From the NCBI RefSeq assembly GCF_013155375.1, contig NZ_JABJQY010000002.1:1178001-1242000 (forward strand): a stretch of DNA of 64,000 nt, written 5' to 3'. A program made the translations under genes and the position numbers. Source of the stretch: Nocardioides sp. zg-1308. GTDB lineage: Bacteria > Actinomycetota > Actinomycetes > Propionibacteriales > Nocardioidaceae. How positions within the stretch are numbered: the first letter of the stretch is position 1; every line of letters begins with the position of its first letter. The notes beneath the pieces were generated by a model that saw only the letters and a program-made list of their open reading frames with translations, was not told the DNA's origin and searched no databases. Positions 6,092 through 14,287 of this stretch are shown here, piece after piece.

Positions 6092-8668
6092 ATGAGACGA
6101 CGTGCGAGGCGTACGACGGCGCTGTGGGTGATGGCGGCAGCACTGGCCGTCACCGCTGCGGTGGCCCCGTCGACGGGGGCCACGGCGGCACCCGTCGTGA
6201 GCAGCGAGGACTTCGAGGACGGCAGCTTCGACCCGTGGACGGTCAGCGGCGGGCCGACCGTGTCCGTGGTCGACACCGGCGCCGGCCGGGTGCTGCAGGT
6301 GGCCGGTCGGGCCAACGACTACGACGGCATCCAGTCGCCGGGACTCCTGCGGCCAGGCGGGACGTACACCTTGTCGATGCGCGCCCGGCTCGCACCGGGG
6401 ACCACCGGCTCCGCCGACATCCGGTTCGTCGTGAAGCCGAGCTACACCTGGGTGGGCAACACCACCGTCACCGGCGACGCGTGGAGCACCGTGAGCGGCA
6501 CGTTCACCGTCCCGCGCGACGCTGACCCCGCCGGCCTCTCGGTCTACCTCGGCTCGGGGGCGCTGTCCGGCAGCTCCGCGCCGTACGCCTACCAGGTCGA
6601 CGACCTCGTCATCGAGGGCGGCACCGGCGACACGTGGACCCCGACCCCGGACCCCGCGTTCGTCCCCGGAGGAGCGGTCGCACCGACCAGCGAGCCCCTC
6701 GCCGCGGCGCGCGGACTGGGCAACACGGCCGCCCTGACGTTCGATGACGGTCCCAACCCCGGTGAGACCGAGGACCTGCTCGACGTCCTGAAGGCGCAGG
6801 GCGTGAAGGCGACGTTCTGCGTCATCGGCCAGAACGTCCAGGCCCCGGGCGGTGCAGCGATCCTGCGCCGGATCGTGGCCGAGGGCCACACGCTCTGCAA
6901 CCACTCCACGTCCTACGCCGACATGGGGCAGTGGACGCAGACGCAGGTCGAGGCCGACCTCAAGGCCAACCTCGCGATCATCCGCGAGGCCGTCAGCGAC
7001 CCACGGTTCCCCGTGCCCTACTTCCGCGCGCCCAACGGCAGCTGGGGCCAGACCGGCGCCGTGGCGGCGGCGCTCGGCATGCAGCCCCTCGGGCTGGGCA
7101 ACGTCATCTTCGACTGGGACGGCAACGACCAGTCGGTCGCGACCCTGACGGCGCGCCTGCGCGAGGCGGTCCAGCGCGGGGCGGTCGTCCTCGCGCACGA
7201 CGGTGGGGGAGTGCGCGACAACACCGTCGCCGCCGTCCGGACCGTCCTGGCCGAGAAGGTCGCGCAGCGGTGGATCTTCACCCTGCCGCAGGGCGGGCAG
7301 CTCTCCCCGGTGCAGCAGGACATCCCGGGTCTCAAGGACGTGCTGGGGCGTCGCGGCATCGAGCACGTGGGCGTCGCGGTGGACCAGCGGGAGACGACCG
7401 GCCGGTCCGCCGAGCTGCTCCTGCGCCACTTCAACGCGATGACGCCAGAGAACGCCGGCAAGCCGGAGAGCGTCCAGCCCGTCGAGGGCCAGTTCACCTG
7501 GCAGGGCCTCGACCAGCTGCTCGACTTCGCTGACGCGAACGGCGTCGAGGTCTACGGGCACGTGCTGGTGTGGCACTCGCAGACGCCGGCCTGGTTCTTC
7601 AAGGACGGCACCCGCGACCTCACCAGCAGCCGGGCCGACCAGGCGCTGCTGCGCAGCCGGATGAGGGCCCACATCAAGGCCATCGCCGACCACATCGACG
7701 CCCGCTACCCCGACGGCGACAGCCCCATCTGGGCGATGGACGTGGTCAACGAGGTGATCGCGGACGGCGACAACGCCAACCCGCACGACATGCGGGACAG
7801 CCGCTGGTTCCAGGTCCTCGGCGAGGGCTTCGTGGACGAGGCCTTCCGGCTGGCCGACCGCTACTTCCCCGACACCAAGCTCTTCATCAACGACTACAAC
7901 ACCGAGATGCCGGAGAAGCGAGCGGACTACCTCTCGCTGATCAAGGCACTGCAGCGTCGGCACGTGCCCATCGACGGCGTCGGTCACCAGGCGCACGTCG
8001 ACGTCGCGCGTCCCGTGCAGTGGCTCGAGGACTCCATCACGGCCGTACGCCGGCTGGACCCGCACCTGCTGCAGGCCATCACCGAGCTCGACGTCAACCT
8101 GTCGAAGCAGAACACCGGGGCGGACGTCAGCTCGGGGGAGACGCCGGAGTACGAGCGGGCCTTCGCCGATGACGACGACGCCGTCATCGAGCTGGGCTAC
8201 TACTACCGCGACCTGTTCGCGATGCTCGGGCGGCAGTCGAGGTCCATCGACTCGGTGACGTTCTGGGGCATCAGCAACGCGCGCACGTGGCTGCGTACGT
8301 GGCCCCTGCCCCGGCCGTGGGAGAACCCGCTGCCCTTCGACGACGACCTGCAGGCCGCCCCGGCCTACTGGGGGATCGTCGACCCGTCCCGGCTGCCCGC
8401 GCGACCCGCCGACGTGCTGGCGCCCCGGATCGCGGACACGTCCACGGTGCGCGTCACGGTCCGCGGCCGCGACCGGGCGGTCAAGGTCCGCTACGCCGAG
8501 CCGTCGGCGATCGACACCGTCGACGGTCCCCGTCGGGTGACCTGCCGTCCGGCGTCGGGCTCGCGGTTCCCCGTGGGCACCACCACGGTGACCTGCACCG
8601 CCCGCGACTCCTCGGGCAACACCCGCACCAGCACCTTCGACGTGGTGGTCACCCGCCGCGGCCGCTGA
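6092..8668 (+). CDS. Secreted CE4 deacetylase-GH10 xylanase fusion
   Basis: An 858-aa extracellular enzyme. Order: signal peptide with basic start and hydrophobic core (1-30); a CBM4/9-like carbohydrate-binding domain (about 35-170); a NodB/CE4 polysaccharide deacetylase (about 213-400) with TFDDGPN (D218, D219), the metal histidines in CNHST and RAPNGSWG; a GH10 endo-xylanase (about 417-770) with acid/base E554 in DVVNEVI and nucleophile E665 in ITELDVN; and a C-terminal HYR-like domain (about 785-855, ending RDSSGNTRTSTFDVVV). It would remove acetyl groups from xylan and cut its backbone. ATG at 6092 is preceded by GAGGACAG; the open frame upstream (to 6005) covers the operator and is rejected. 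Probably controlled by the LacI gene before it. The two catalytic families in one chain are the notable feature. Confidence 0.92.
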   Translation: MRRRARRTTALWVMAAALAVTAAVAPSTGATAAPVVSSEDFEDGSFDPWTVSGGPTVSVVDTGAGRVLQVAGRANDYDGIQSPGLLRPGGTYTLSMRARLAPGTTGSADIRFVVKPSYTWVGNTTVTGDAWSTVSGTFTVPRDADPAGLSVYLGSGALSGSSAPYAYQVDDLVIEGGTGDTWTPTPDPAFVPGGAVAPTSEPLAAARGLGNTAALTFDDGPNPGETEDLLDVLKAQGVKATFCVIGQNVQAPGGAAILRRIVAEGHTLCNHSTSYADMGQWTQTQVEADLKANLAIIREAVSDPRFPVPYFRAPNGSWGQTGAVAAALGMQPLGLGNVIFDWDGNDQSVATLTARLREAVQRGAVVLAHDGGGVRDNTVAAVRTVLAEKVAQRWIFTLPQGGQLSPVQQDIPGLKDVLGRRGIEHVGVAVDQRETTGRSAELLLRHFNAMTPENAGKPESVQPVEGQFTWQGLDQLLDFADANGVEVYGHVLVWHSQTPAWFFKDGTRDLTSSRADQALLRSRMRAHIKAIADHIDARYPDGDSPIWAMDVVNEVIADGDNANPHDMRDSRWFQVLGEGFVDEAFRLADRYFPDTKLFINDYNTEMPEKRADYLSLIKALQRRHVPIDGVGHQAHVDVARPVQWLEDSITAVRRLDPHLLQAITELDVNLSKQNTGADVSSGETPEYERAFADDDDAVIELGYYYRDLFAMLGRQSRSIDSVTFWGISNARTWLRTWPLPRPWENPLPFDDDLQAAPAYWGIVDPSRLPARPADVLAPRIADTSTVRVTVRGRDRAVKVRYAEPSAIDTVDGPRRVTCRPASGSRFPVGTTTVTCTARDSSGNTRTSTFDVVVTRRGR

Positions 8669-8677
8669 GGCACTCAC

Positions 8678-8720
8678 GACGACGGGGGCGGGCACCGGAC
8701 GGGTGTCCGCCCCCGTCGTC
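8678..8720 (+). terminator. Strong hairpin terminator after the xylanase
   Basis: Perfect 14-bp arms GACGACGGGGGCGG (8678-8691) and CCGCCCCCGTCGTC (8707-8720), starting 10 bases after the stop codon. There is no T-run, as is common in high-GC actinobacteria. Confidence 0.7.
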
Positions 8721-8783
8721 GCTGTCGAGTCTGGTAGGACTTGTCCGCCTGATCGGCGACCCTCGGACGAGACGGAGCACCCC

Positions 8784-9359
8784 ATGGACCCCGCGCGCGT
8801 GCTCGTCATGGGCGCCAGCGGCTCCGGCACCACGACGCTGGCCCGCGCGCTGGCCGGGCGGTGGGCTGTCCCGCACGCCGACGCGGACGACTACTTCTGG
8901 GTGCCCACCGACCCGCCGTACGTCGACAAGCGGCCGGAGGCCGAGCGCATCCGTCTCATGCAGGAGGTGTTCCTGCCCCGCCCGGCGTGGGTGCTGTCGG
9001 GGTCGATCATGGGCTGGGGCGAGCCGGTGGTGCCGCTCTTGGACGCGGTCGTCTTCTGCTCGCTGGCCCCCGACGTACGCCTCCAGCGGCTCCGGGACCG
9101 CGAGGCGGTGCGCTACGGCGACCGCATCGAGCCGGGCGGTGACCTGGTGGAGTCCCACGCTGAGTTCATCGCATGGGCGGCCGGCTACGAGGACCCGGCC
9201 TTCGACGGCCGCAGCCGGGCGGTGCACGAGGAGTGGCTGGCCGGGCTCGCCTGCCCGGTGCTGCGGGTCGACACCGCGCAACCGGTCGAGGGGCTCCTGC
9301 AGGAGATCGCGGAAGATCCGAGTCACCGGGTGGCTCGGAACTTCCGCGATGATCCCTGA
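8784..9359 (+). CDS. P-loop NTPase, adenylate-kinase-like
   Basis: A 191-aa cytoplasmic protein with a Walker A loop near the N-terminus (GASGSGTTTLAR, about residues 9-20) and a mixed alpha/beta kinase-like fold; DADDYFW follows where such kinases bind their acceptor. The substrate is unknown. ATG at 8784 with GACGGAG upstream was chosen over an upstream frame to 8703. Oddity: the last 17 residues are encoded by an interspersed palindromic repeat (9308-9348) that also occurs outside genes at 29252, so the native C-terminus may have been replaced or extended by repeat insertion. Confidence 0.75.
   Translation: MDPARVLVMGASGSGTTTLARALAGRWAVPHADADDYFWVPTDPPYVDKRPEAERIRLMQEVFLPRPAWVLSGSIMGWGEPVVPLLDAVVFCSLAPDVRLQRLRDREAVRYGDRIEPGGDLVESHAEFIAWAAGYEDPAFDGRSRAVHEEWLAGLACPVLRVDTAQPVEGLLQEIAEDPSHRVARNFRDDP
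9308..9348. repeat. Palindromic repeat, family A, copy 1
   Basis: Arms CGCGGAAGATCCGAG (9308-9322) and CTCGGAACTTCCGCG (9334-9348) flank an 11-bp centre TCACCGGGTGG; one mismatched pair. A near-identical, perfectly paired copy lies at 29252-29292. This copy is inside the 3' end of the P-loop gene. Confidence 0.85.
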
Positions 9360-9392
9360 CGGCGAAAGATCCGCGGATCGGCCCGCCAAAGC

Positions 9393-9418
9393 TGTCGTAC
9401 CCCGGTAGGTCCGTTCGT
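9393..9418 (+). promoter_or_regulatory. Candidate ECF42-type promoter
   Basis: TGTCGT (9393-9398), 17 bp, then CGT (9416-9418) resembles the TGTCGA / CG(A/T)C pattern described for ECF42 sigma factors, and lies 57 bp before the DGPF gene that such sigma factors usually control. One mismatch in the -35; tentative. Confidence 0.4.
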
Positions 9419-9474
9419 GGTAGTGGTGAGAGGCCGCCCAGCAGGGGTGGCCGCAACCGCTGGAGATGACTGAC

Positions 9475-9807
9475 ATGCACTACCTCCTTTCCGTGGTCGA
9501 CGACACCGCCACCCCCGGCCCCGCCGACGAGCCGGGCGCCGTCGACCGTTTCAACGACCAGCTCAAGCAGGACGGCTACTGGGTCTTCGCCGGTGGCCTG
9601 CAGACCCTCGACACGGCCACCGTCGTCGACGCCCGCTCCGGCGACACCACCGTCACGGACGGCCCGTTCGCCGAGACCAAGGAGTACCTCGCGGGCTTCT
9701 GGGTGATCGAGGCGTCCGACCTCGACGTCGCCCTCACGCTCGCCGAGGGCGGGTCCCGGGCCTGCCGCCGCAAGATCGAGGTCCGTCCCTTCGACGGGAT
9801 CGCCTGA
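9475..9807 (+). CDS. YCII/DGPF-domain protein
   Basis: A 110-aa small cytoplasmic protein of the YCII-related superfamily. The signature DGPFAETKEYLAGFWVIE and the C-terminal RKIEVRPF are diagnostic for the DGPF subgroup, which is almost always encoded next to an ECF42 sigma factor, as here. The catalytic role of the family is unknown. ATG at 9475 has GGAG 9 bases upstream; the ATG at 9466 sits directly on that GGAG and is unlikely. It probably forms one operon with the sigma factor 10 bases downstream, and may be under its control. Confidence 0.88.
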   Translation: MHYLLSVVDDTATPGPADEPGAVDRFNDQLKQDGYWVFAGGLQTLDTATVVDARSGDTTVTDGPFAETKEYLAGFWVIEASDLDVALTLAEGGSRACRRKIEVRPFDGIA

Positions 9808-9817
9808 GCCTGCGTCC

Positions 9818-11068
9818 GTGAGCGGTCTCGACGAGGTCGTGGCCCGGGTCCACCGCGACGAGTGGGCCCGGGTCGTGGCCACGATCGCCCGCCGCTTCGG
9901 TGACCTCGACGTCGCCGAGGACGCCACCGCCGAGGCCTTCGCCACCGCACTCGAGCGGTGGCGCGTCGACGGCGTACCCCCCAACCCGGGCGCGTGGCTG
10001 ACCACCACCGCCGGTCGCAAGGCGCTCGACCGCGTACGACGCGAGAGCCGGCGCGACGAGAAGCAGAGGCAGGCGCTCATGCTCGGCGACCAGCTCTCCG
10101 GACCTCCCGAGCCGACCGGCGCCGTCGCCGACGAGCGGCTGCGGCTGGTGTTCACCTGTGCCCATCCCGCGCTCGCCATGGAGTCGCGCGTCGCGCTCAC
10201 GCTGCGGATGGTCGGCGGCCTGACCGTCGCCGAGATCGCCCGCGCGTTCCTGGTCCAGGAGACGGCGATGGCGCAGCGGATCACCCGCGCCAAGGCCAAG
10301 ATCAAGGCCGCCGGCATCCCCTGGCGGGTGCCGGAGGCCGACGACCTGCCGACGCGCGTCGCCGGGGTGCTGGGCGTGCTCTACCTCGTCTTCAACGAGG
10401 GCTACCTCGCCACGAGCGCCGACGCCGACCCGGTGCGGGCCGACCTCACCGCCGAGGCCGTACGCCTGACCCGCCTGGTGCGTGAGCTCCTGCCCGACGA
10501 CGGCGAGGTCGCCGGCCTGCTGGCGCTGATGCTGCTCATCGAGGCCAGGCGCGGGGCGCGCGTGTCCCCGCACGGCGAGCTCGTCACCCTCGACCAGCAG
10601 GACCGCGGCGCGTGGGACCGCGACCTCGTCGCCGAGGGGCACGCCCTCGTGCGCGAGCGGCTCGCGTCGGGCCGCCCGCCCGGTCGCTACCAGCTGCTGG
10701 CCGCCATCAACGCGGTGCACACCGACGCCCGCGACGCGCGCGACACCGACTGGTCGCAGGTCGTCGCGCTCTACGACCAGCTCGTCCGCCTCGACCCCTC
10801 GCCGGTCGTCGCGCTCAACCGGGCGGTCGCGGTCGGCGAGCTCGACGGTCCGCACGTCGCGCTCGCGCAGGTCGACGCGCTCGCCGGGTCGCTGGACGGC
10901 TACCACGCGTTCCACGCCGCCCGGGCCGACCTGCTGCGCCGGCTGGGCCGCAGCGCCGACGCGCGGGCGGCGTACGACCGCGCGATAGACCTCGCCGGCA
11001 ACAGCGCCGAGTCGGCGTACCTGCGTCGCCGGCGCGACGAGCTCGCCGCCGCCGAGGGCGACGCCTGA
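9818..11068 (+). CDS. ECF42-family RNA polymerase sigma factor with C-terminal TPR-like extension
   Basis: A 416-aa sigma factor, about twice the usual ECF length. Region 2 is at about 10-80 (ARVVATIARRFGDLDVAEDA, then NPGAWLTTTAGRKALDRVRR) and region 4 at about 105-165 (CAHPALAMESRVALTLRMVG, TVAEIARAFLVQETAMAQRI). Then follows LYLVFNEGY, the hallmark of DUF6596 and ECF42, and a helical, TPR-like C-terminus (about 180-410). In this group the extension takes the place of a separate anti-sigma factor. GTG start; no strong ribosome binding site, consistent with coupling to the DGPF gene. The signal it answers cannot be read from sequence. Confidence 0.93.
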   Translation: MSGLDEVVARVHRDEWARVVATIARRFGDLDVAEDATAEAFATALERWRVDGVPPNPGAWLTTTAGRKALDRVRRESRRDEKQRQALMLGDQLSGPPEPTGAVADERLRLVFTCAHPALAMESRVALTLRMVGGLTVAEIARAFLVQETAMAQRITRAKAKIKAAGIPWRVPEADDLPTRVAGVLGVLYLVFNEGYLATSADADPVRADLTAEAVRLTRLVRELLPDDGEVAGLLALMLLIEARRGARVSPHGELVTLDQQDRGAWDRDLVAEGHALVRERLASGRPPGRYQLLAAINAVHTDARDARDTDWSQVVALYDQLVRLDPSPVVALNRAVAVGELDGPHVALAQVDALAGSLDGYHAFHAARADLLRRLGRSADARAAYDRAIDLAGNSAESAYLRRRRDELAAAEGDA

Positions 11069-11143
11069 GCCACATCCCGACCCGGGGCCGATCCGCTCCC
11101 ACCGGCCGCCGGCCGTTGGGCGGCGTACGGGACAATCGAGGCC

Positions 11144-11899
11144 GTGACCGCCTCCCGCCGACCCGGCCTGCTGACCGACCTCGGCGCCGCGGTCCTCGCG
11201 CTGGTGCTGGTCGCGATCGCCACGATGCTGGGCAAGTGGCAGTACGACGCGTGGCAGGCGCACCGCGACGCCGAGGCCCGCGACCTGACCGGGATCACCC
11301 CCGTGCCGCTGACCGACGTGATGGGCAGCGACGACCGCTTCCCCGCGCCCGACCTCGGCCGGCCGGTCGAGGTCGCCGGTGAGTGGCTCGACGGGGGCTT
11401 CTGGGTCGACGACCGCGAGCTCGACGGCGAGGCGGGCTACTGGGCGGTGGCCCCGCTGCAGGTCGACGACTCCGCCGTGCTCGTCGTACGCGGCTGGGCG
11501 GCCGAGCCCGACCCGGCACTGCTGCAGGCGACCGGGGACGCCGACCTCACCGGCTGGCTGCAGGCGCCCGACGGCAGCCTGGTCACGGACGCGGACCCCT
11601 CCGACGACGTCTTCCCCGAGATCCGCGTGGCCGACGCGGTGCAGCGCGTGGACGTCGACCTCTACTCCGCCTACCTCGTGGCCCAGGAGCCGGCGGAGGG
11701 ACTCCGTCCGGCCGAGCTCGAGGCCCTGCCCAGCCCGAGCCGCTTCACCGGGATCCGCAACCTGCTCTACGCGCTGGAGTGGTGGGTCTTCGGCGCGTTC
11801 GCGGCCTTCATCTGGTGGCGCTGGCGGCGCGACGCGACGGCTCCGGAGGTCGCCGAGGCGCTCGGCACCACCGAGGTCGGGCAACCGACCCCCCGATAG
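11144..11899 (+). CDS. SURF1-family cytochrome oxidase assembly protein
   Basis: A 251-aa membrane protein with an N-terminal helix (about 12-32, ending in the family motif LGKWQYDAWQAH) and a C-terminal helix (WWVFGAFAAFIWWRWRR). Between them is the extracytoplasmic SURF1 domain, with VAGEWLDGGFWVDDRE and VVRGWAAEP. Such proteins help assemble haem-copper oxidases, probably by handling haem a. GTG start. It is followed 10 bases later by the DUF3817 gene, a common actinobacterial pairing. Confidence 0.9.
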   Translation: MTASRRPGLLTDLGAAVLALVLVAIATMLGKWQYDAWQAHRDAEARDLTGITPVPLTDVMGSDDRFPAPDLGRPVEVAGEWLDGGFWVDDRELDGEAGYWAVAPLQVDDSAVLVVRGWAAEPDPALLQATGDADLTGWLQAPDGSLVTDADPSDDVFPEIRVADAVQRVDVDLYSAYLVAQEPAEGLRPAELEALPSPSRFTGIRNLLYALEWWVFGAFAAFIWWRWRRDATAPEVAEALGTTEVGQPTPR

Positions 11900-11909
11900 G
11901 TTGAGCGCC

Positions 11910-12290
11910 GTGTCCCGCACCCTCACCGCCTACCGCGTCATGGCCACGATCGTCGGGGTCCTGCTCGTGGTGCTCTGCCTGATCGGCGTCCCGCTGGCCA
12001 ACTTCGACGGCTCCCCGATGTGGGGCGTCTTCGACAGCACGCCCATGTGGGTCACGCCCGGGTCGGACCTCAACGAGCTCGGTGACGCCATCACGACCTA
12101 CCTCGGCGTCGCCCACGGCTGGCTCTACATGATCTTCCTGTTCTGCGCCTTCCTGCTCTCGCGCCGAGCCGGCTGGGACCTGCCGTTCACCCTGGTGACG
12201 CTGGTCTGCGGCACCATCCCGGTGCTGTCGTTCTGGGCGGAGCACCGCGCGACGCAGCGCGTGCGCGCCGAGCACCCGCAGACCGCGTAG
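11910..12290 (+). CDS. DUF3817 integral membrane protein
   Basis: A 126-aa protein with three or four membrane helices: ATIVGVLLVVLCLIGVPL, then the motif AHGWLYMIFLFCAFLLSRR, and FTLVTLVCGTIPVLSFWAEH near the end, matching DUF3817. Function unknown; the family is often beside respiratory genes. GTG start 10 bases after the SURF1 stop. The C-terminus is charged and cytoplasmic. Confidence 0.85.
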   Translation: MSRTLTAYRVMATIVGVLLVVLCLIGVPLANFDGSPMWGVFDSTPMWVTPGSDLNELGDAITTYLGVAHGWLYMIFLFCAFLLSRRAGWDLPFTLVTLVCGTIPVLSFWAEHRATQRVRAEHPQTA

Positions 12291-12323
12291 CCGCCGCGGT
12301 CCCGCCCTCACTAGGGTCGGGCC

Positions 12324-13169
12324 ATGACCACAGCGTTCGTGCTCGGTGGTGGCGGCGTGCTCGGCGCGGTCGAGGTCGGCATGCTGCGCGCGCTGCTCGA
12401 GCGCGACATCGTCCCGGACCTGGTGCTGGGCACGAGCGTGGGTGCGCTCAACGGCGCCCTGGTGGCGCGCCAGCCCGAGCTCGCGGTGGTCGACCGGCTC
12501 ACCGAGCTGTGGGCCGAGACGGCGCAGGGCGGCGACGTGTACGGCGACCGGCCGCTGCGCACGGTGCGCCGGGCCGTCACGACCGGCACCCACATCTACT
12601 CCTCCGCGCCGCTCCGGCGTCGCCTCGAGGAGGAGCTCGGCGAGACCCGCTTCGAGGACCTGCCGGTGCGGTTCGAGGTGTGCGCGGCCAGCATCGAGCG
12701 CGCGGCCGAGCACTGGTTCACCAGCGGCCCGGTCGTGCCGGCGATCCTCGCCAGCGCCGCCGTACCCGGCCTGCTCCCGCCCGCCGAGGTGGACGGCGAG
12801 CACTTCCTCGACGGCGGCCTGGTCAACTCCATCCCCGTCGGTCGCGCGGTCGAGCTCGGCGCCACGCGCGTGTTCGTGCTGCAGGTGGGTCGCATCGACC
12901 GGCCGCTCAAGCCGCCGACGAAGCCGTGGGAGGTGGCGCGGGTGAGCTTCGAGGTGGCCCGCCGGCACCGCTTCACCCGCGACATGGCGACGATCCCCGA
13001 CGGCGTGGAGGCGCACGTCCTGCCTGCCGCCGGTACGTCGTCGCGCGACGACTCGCTGTGGGCGCACCGCGACTTCGCCGGCGTGCAGGCCCGCATCGAC
13101 GCGACGTACGCCGCCTCGCGCAGCCACCTCGACGAGGCCCTCGGTCCCCGCCCGGACCGCCGTCCGTGA
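12324..13169 (+). CDS. Patatin-like phospholipase
   Basis: A 281-aa cytoplasmic or membrane-associated lipid acyl hydrolase. The family elements are in order: oxyanion loop GGGGVLGAVEVG (8-19), nucleophile serine in GTSVGALNG (about 37-45) and catalytic aspartate in FLDGGLVNSIPVG (about 168-180). Substrate not predictable; rapid hydrolysis of phospholipid or triacylglycerol acyl chains is the family activity. The TGA overlaps the GTG of the acyltransferase gene by 4 bases, so hydrolysis and re-acylation may be coupled in lipid remodelling (inference). Confidence 0.9.
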   Translation: MTTAFVLGGGGVLGAVEVGMLRALLERDIVPDLVLGTSVGALNGALVARQPELAVVDRLTELWAETAQGGDVYGDRPLRTVRRAVTTGTHIYSSAPLRRRLEEELGETRFEDLPVRFEVCAASIERAAEHWFTSGPVVPAILASAAVPGLLPPAEVDGEHFLDGGLVNSIPVGRAVELGATRVFVLQVGRIDRPLKPPTKPWEVARVSFEVARRHRFTRDMATIPDGVEAHVLPAAGTSSRDDSLWAHRDFAGVQARIDATYAASRSHLDEALGPRPDRRP

Positions 13170-14188
13170 GCCGCCGCGCGGTCTGGGCCGTCCGCCGGCT
13201 CCTCGTCGCCCCGGCCGTCATCGGGCTGACGGTGCTGCTGTGGGTGACCATGCCCGCGTGGCTGCTGGTCGCGGCCGCGTTGTCGCCGGTGCTGCCCGGG
13301 CGGTGGCGCGCGCTGCGGCTGCTGTGGCTGGTGCTGCTCTACGCCACGATGGAGACGCTGCTGCTCGTCGTGCTGCTGGGGCTCTGGCTCGCCAGCGGCT
13401 TCGGCTGGCGGATCCGGTCGCCGTACTTCGCCGGGATCCACTACGACCTGGTGCAGGGGACGCTGATCGTGTTCTTCCGGGAGGCCCGCCGGGTGCTCGC
13501 CCTCCGGATCCGCACGGACGGCCCCCACCCGCCGCGGGTGCCGGACGGGCCGGTGCTGGTGATGTGCCGCCACGCCGGGCCGGGCGACTCGTTCACGCTG
13601 ATGTACGCGCTGCTGCACTGGTACCACCGCGAGCCGCGGGTCGTCCTCAAGAACACCCTCGCCTGGGACCCGGCGATCGACGTCATCCTCAACCGGATCC
13701 CGGCGCGCTTCATCTCGCCGAACCCGGTCGCCGGAGAGGACCTCGAGTCGCAGATCGCCACCCTCGCGTCGGGGCTCGACGACAACGACGCCTTCGTGAT
13801 CTTCCCCGAGGGCGGCAACTTCACCCCGGCACGCCGAGACCGGGGGATCGCCCGGCTCCGCAAGCTCGGCCTCGAGCGGATGGCGGTCCGCGCCGAGGAG
13901 ATGACCCACGTCCTGGCACCGCGGCCCGGCGGGGTGCTCGCGGCCCTCGAGGCGGCGCCGGAGGCCGACGTGCTGATGGTGGCGCACACGGGGCTCGACC
14001 ACCTGCTCACGGTCGGCGACCTGTGGCGCGAGCTGCCGATGGACAAGCAGCTCACCATGCGCTGGTGGCAGGTGCCGCGCGCGGAGATCCCCGAGGACCG
14101 CGAGGCGCGGATCGAGTGGCTCTACGGCTGGTGGGAGCGGATCGACGACTGGGTCGAGGAGCACCGGCCGGTCGACCTCGCCCGCTGA
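13166..14188 (+). CDS. 1-acylglycerol-3-phosphate acyltransferase-like (PlsC family)
   Basis: A 340-aa protein with two N-terminal membrane segments (LLVAPAVIGLTVLLWVTMPA and LLWLVLLYATMETLLLVVLL), then the PlsC domain: catalytic HX4D in CRHAGPGDS, LKNTLAWDP, and the phosphate-binding FPEGGNFTP. It would transfer an acyl chain to a lysophospholipid-type acceptor at the membrane. GTG start overlapping the patatin stop (GTGA). The long C-terminal part with WRELPMDKQ is seen in actinobacterial members. Exact acceptor unknown. Confidence 0.88.
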   Translation: MSRRAVWAVRRLLVAPAVIGLTVLLWVTMPAWLLVAAALSPVLPGRWRALRLLWLVLLYATMETLLLVVLLGLWLASGFGWRIRSPYFAGIHYDLVQGTLIVFFREARRVLALRIRTDGPHPPRVPDGPVLVMCRHAGPGDSFTLMYALLHWYHREPRVVLKNTLAWDPAIDVILNRIPARFISPNPVAGEDLESQIATLASGLDDNDAFVIFPEGGNFTPARRDRGIARLRKLGLERMAVRAEEMTHVLAPRPGGVLAALEAAPEADVLMVAHTGLDHLLTVGDLWRELPMDKQLTMRWWQVPRAEIPEDREARIEWLYGWWERIDDWVEEHRPVDLAR

Positions 14189-14287
14189 GCGGTGCGACTC
14201 CTCCTGGAACGACCGCGGGCGGTGTCCCGGCCACGTCCGAGGATCAGGAGCGTGGGTGGCACACCGCCCGGGGCGGGACGAGCCGGA

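Noticed and set aside
5495..8833. Minus-strand open frame of about 1112 codons opposite the LacI and xylanase genes
   Set aside because: Same reason; it spans two well-supported plus-strand genes and an operator.
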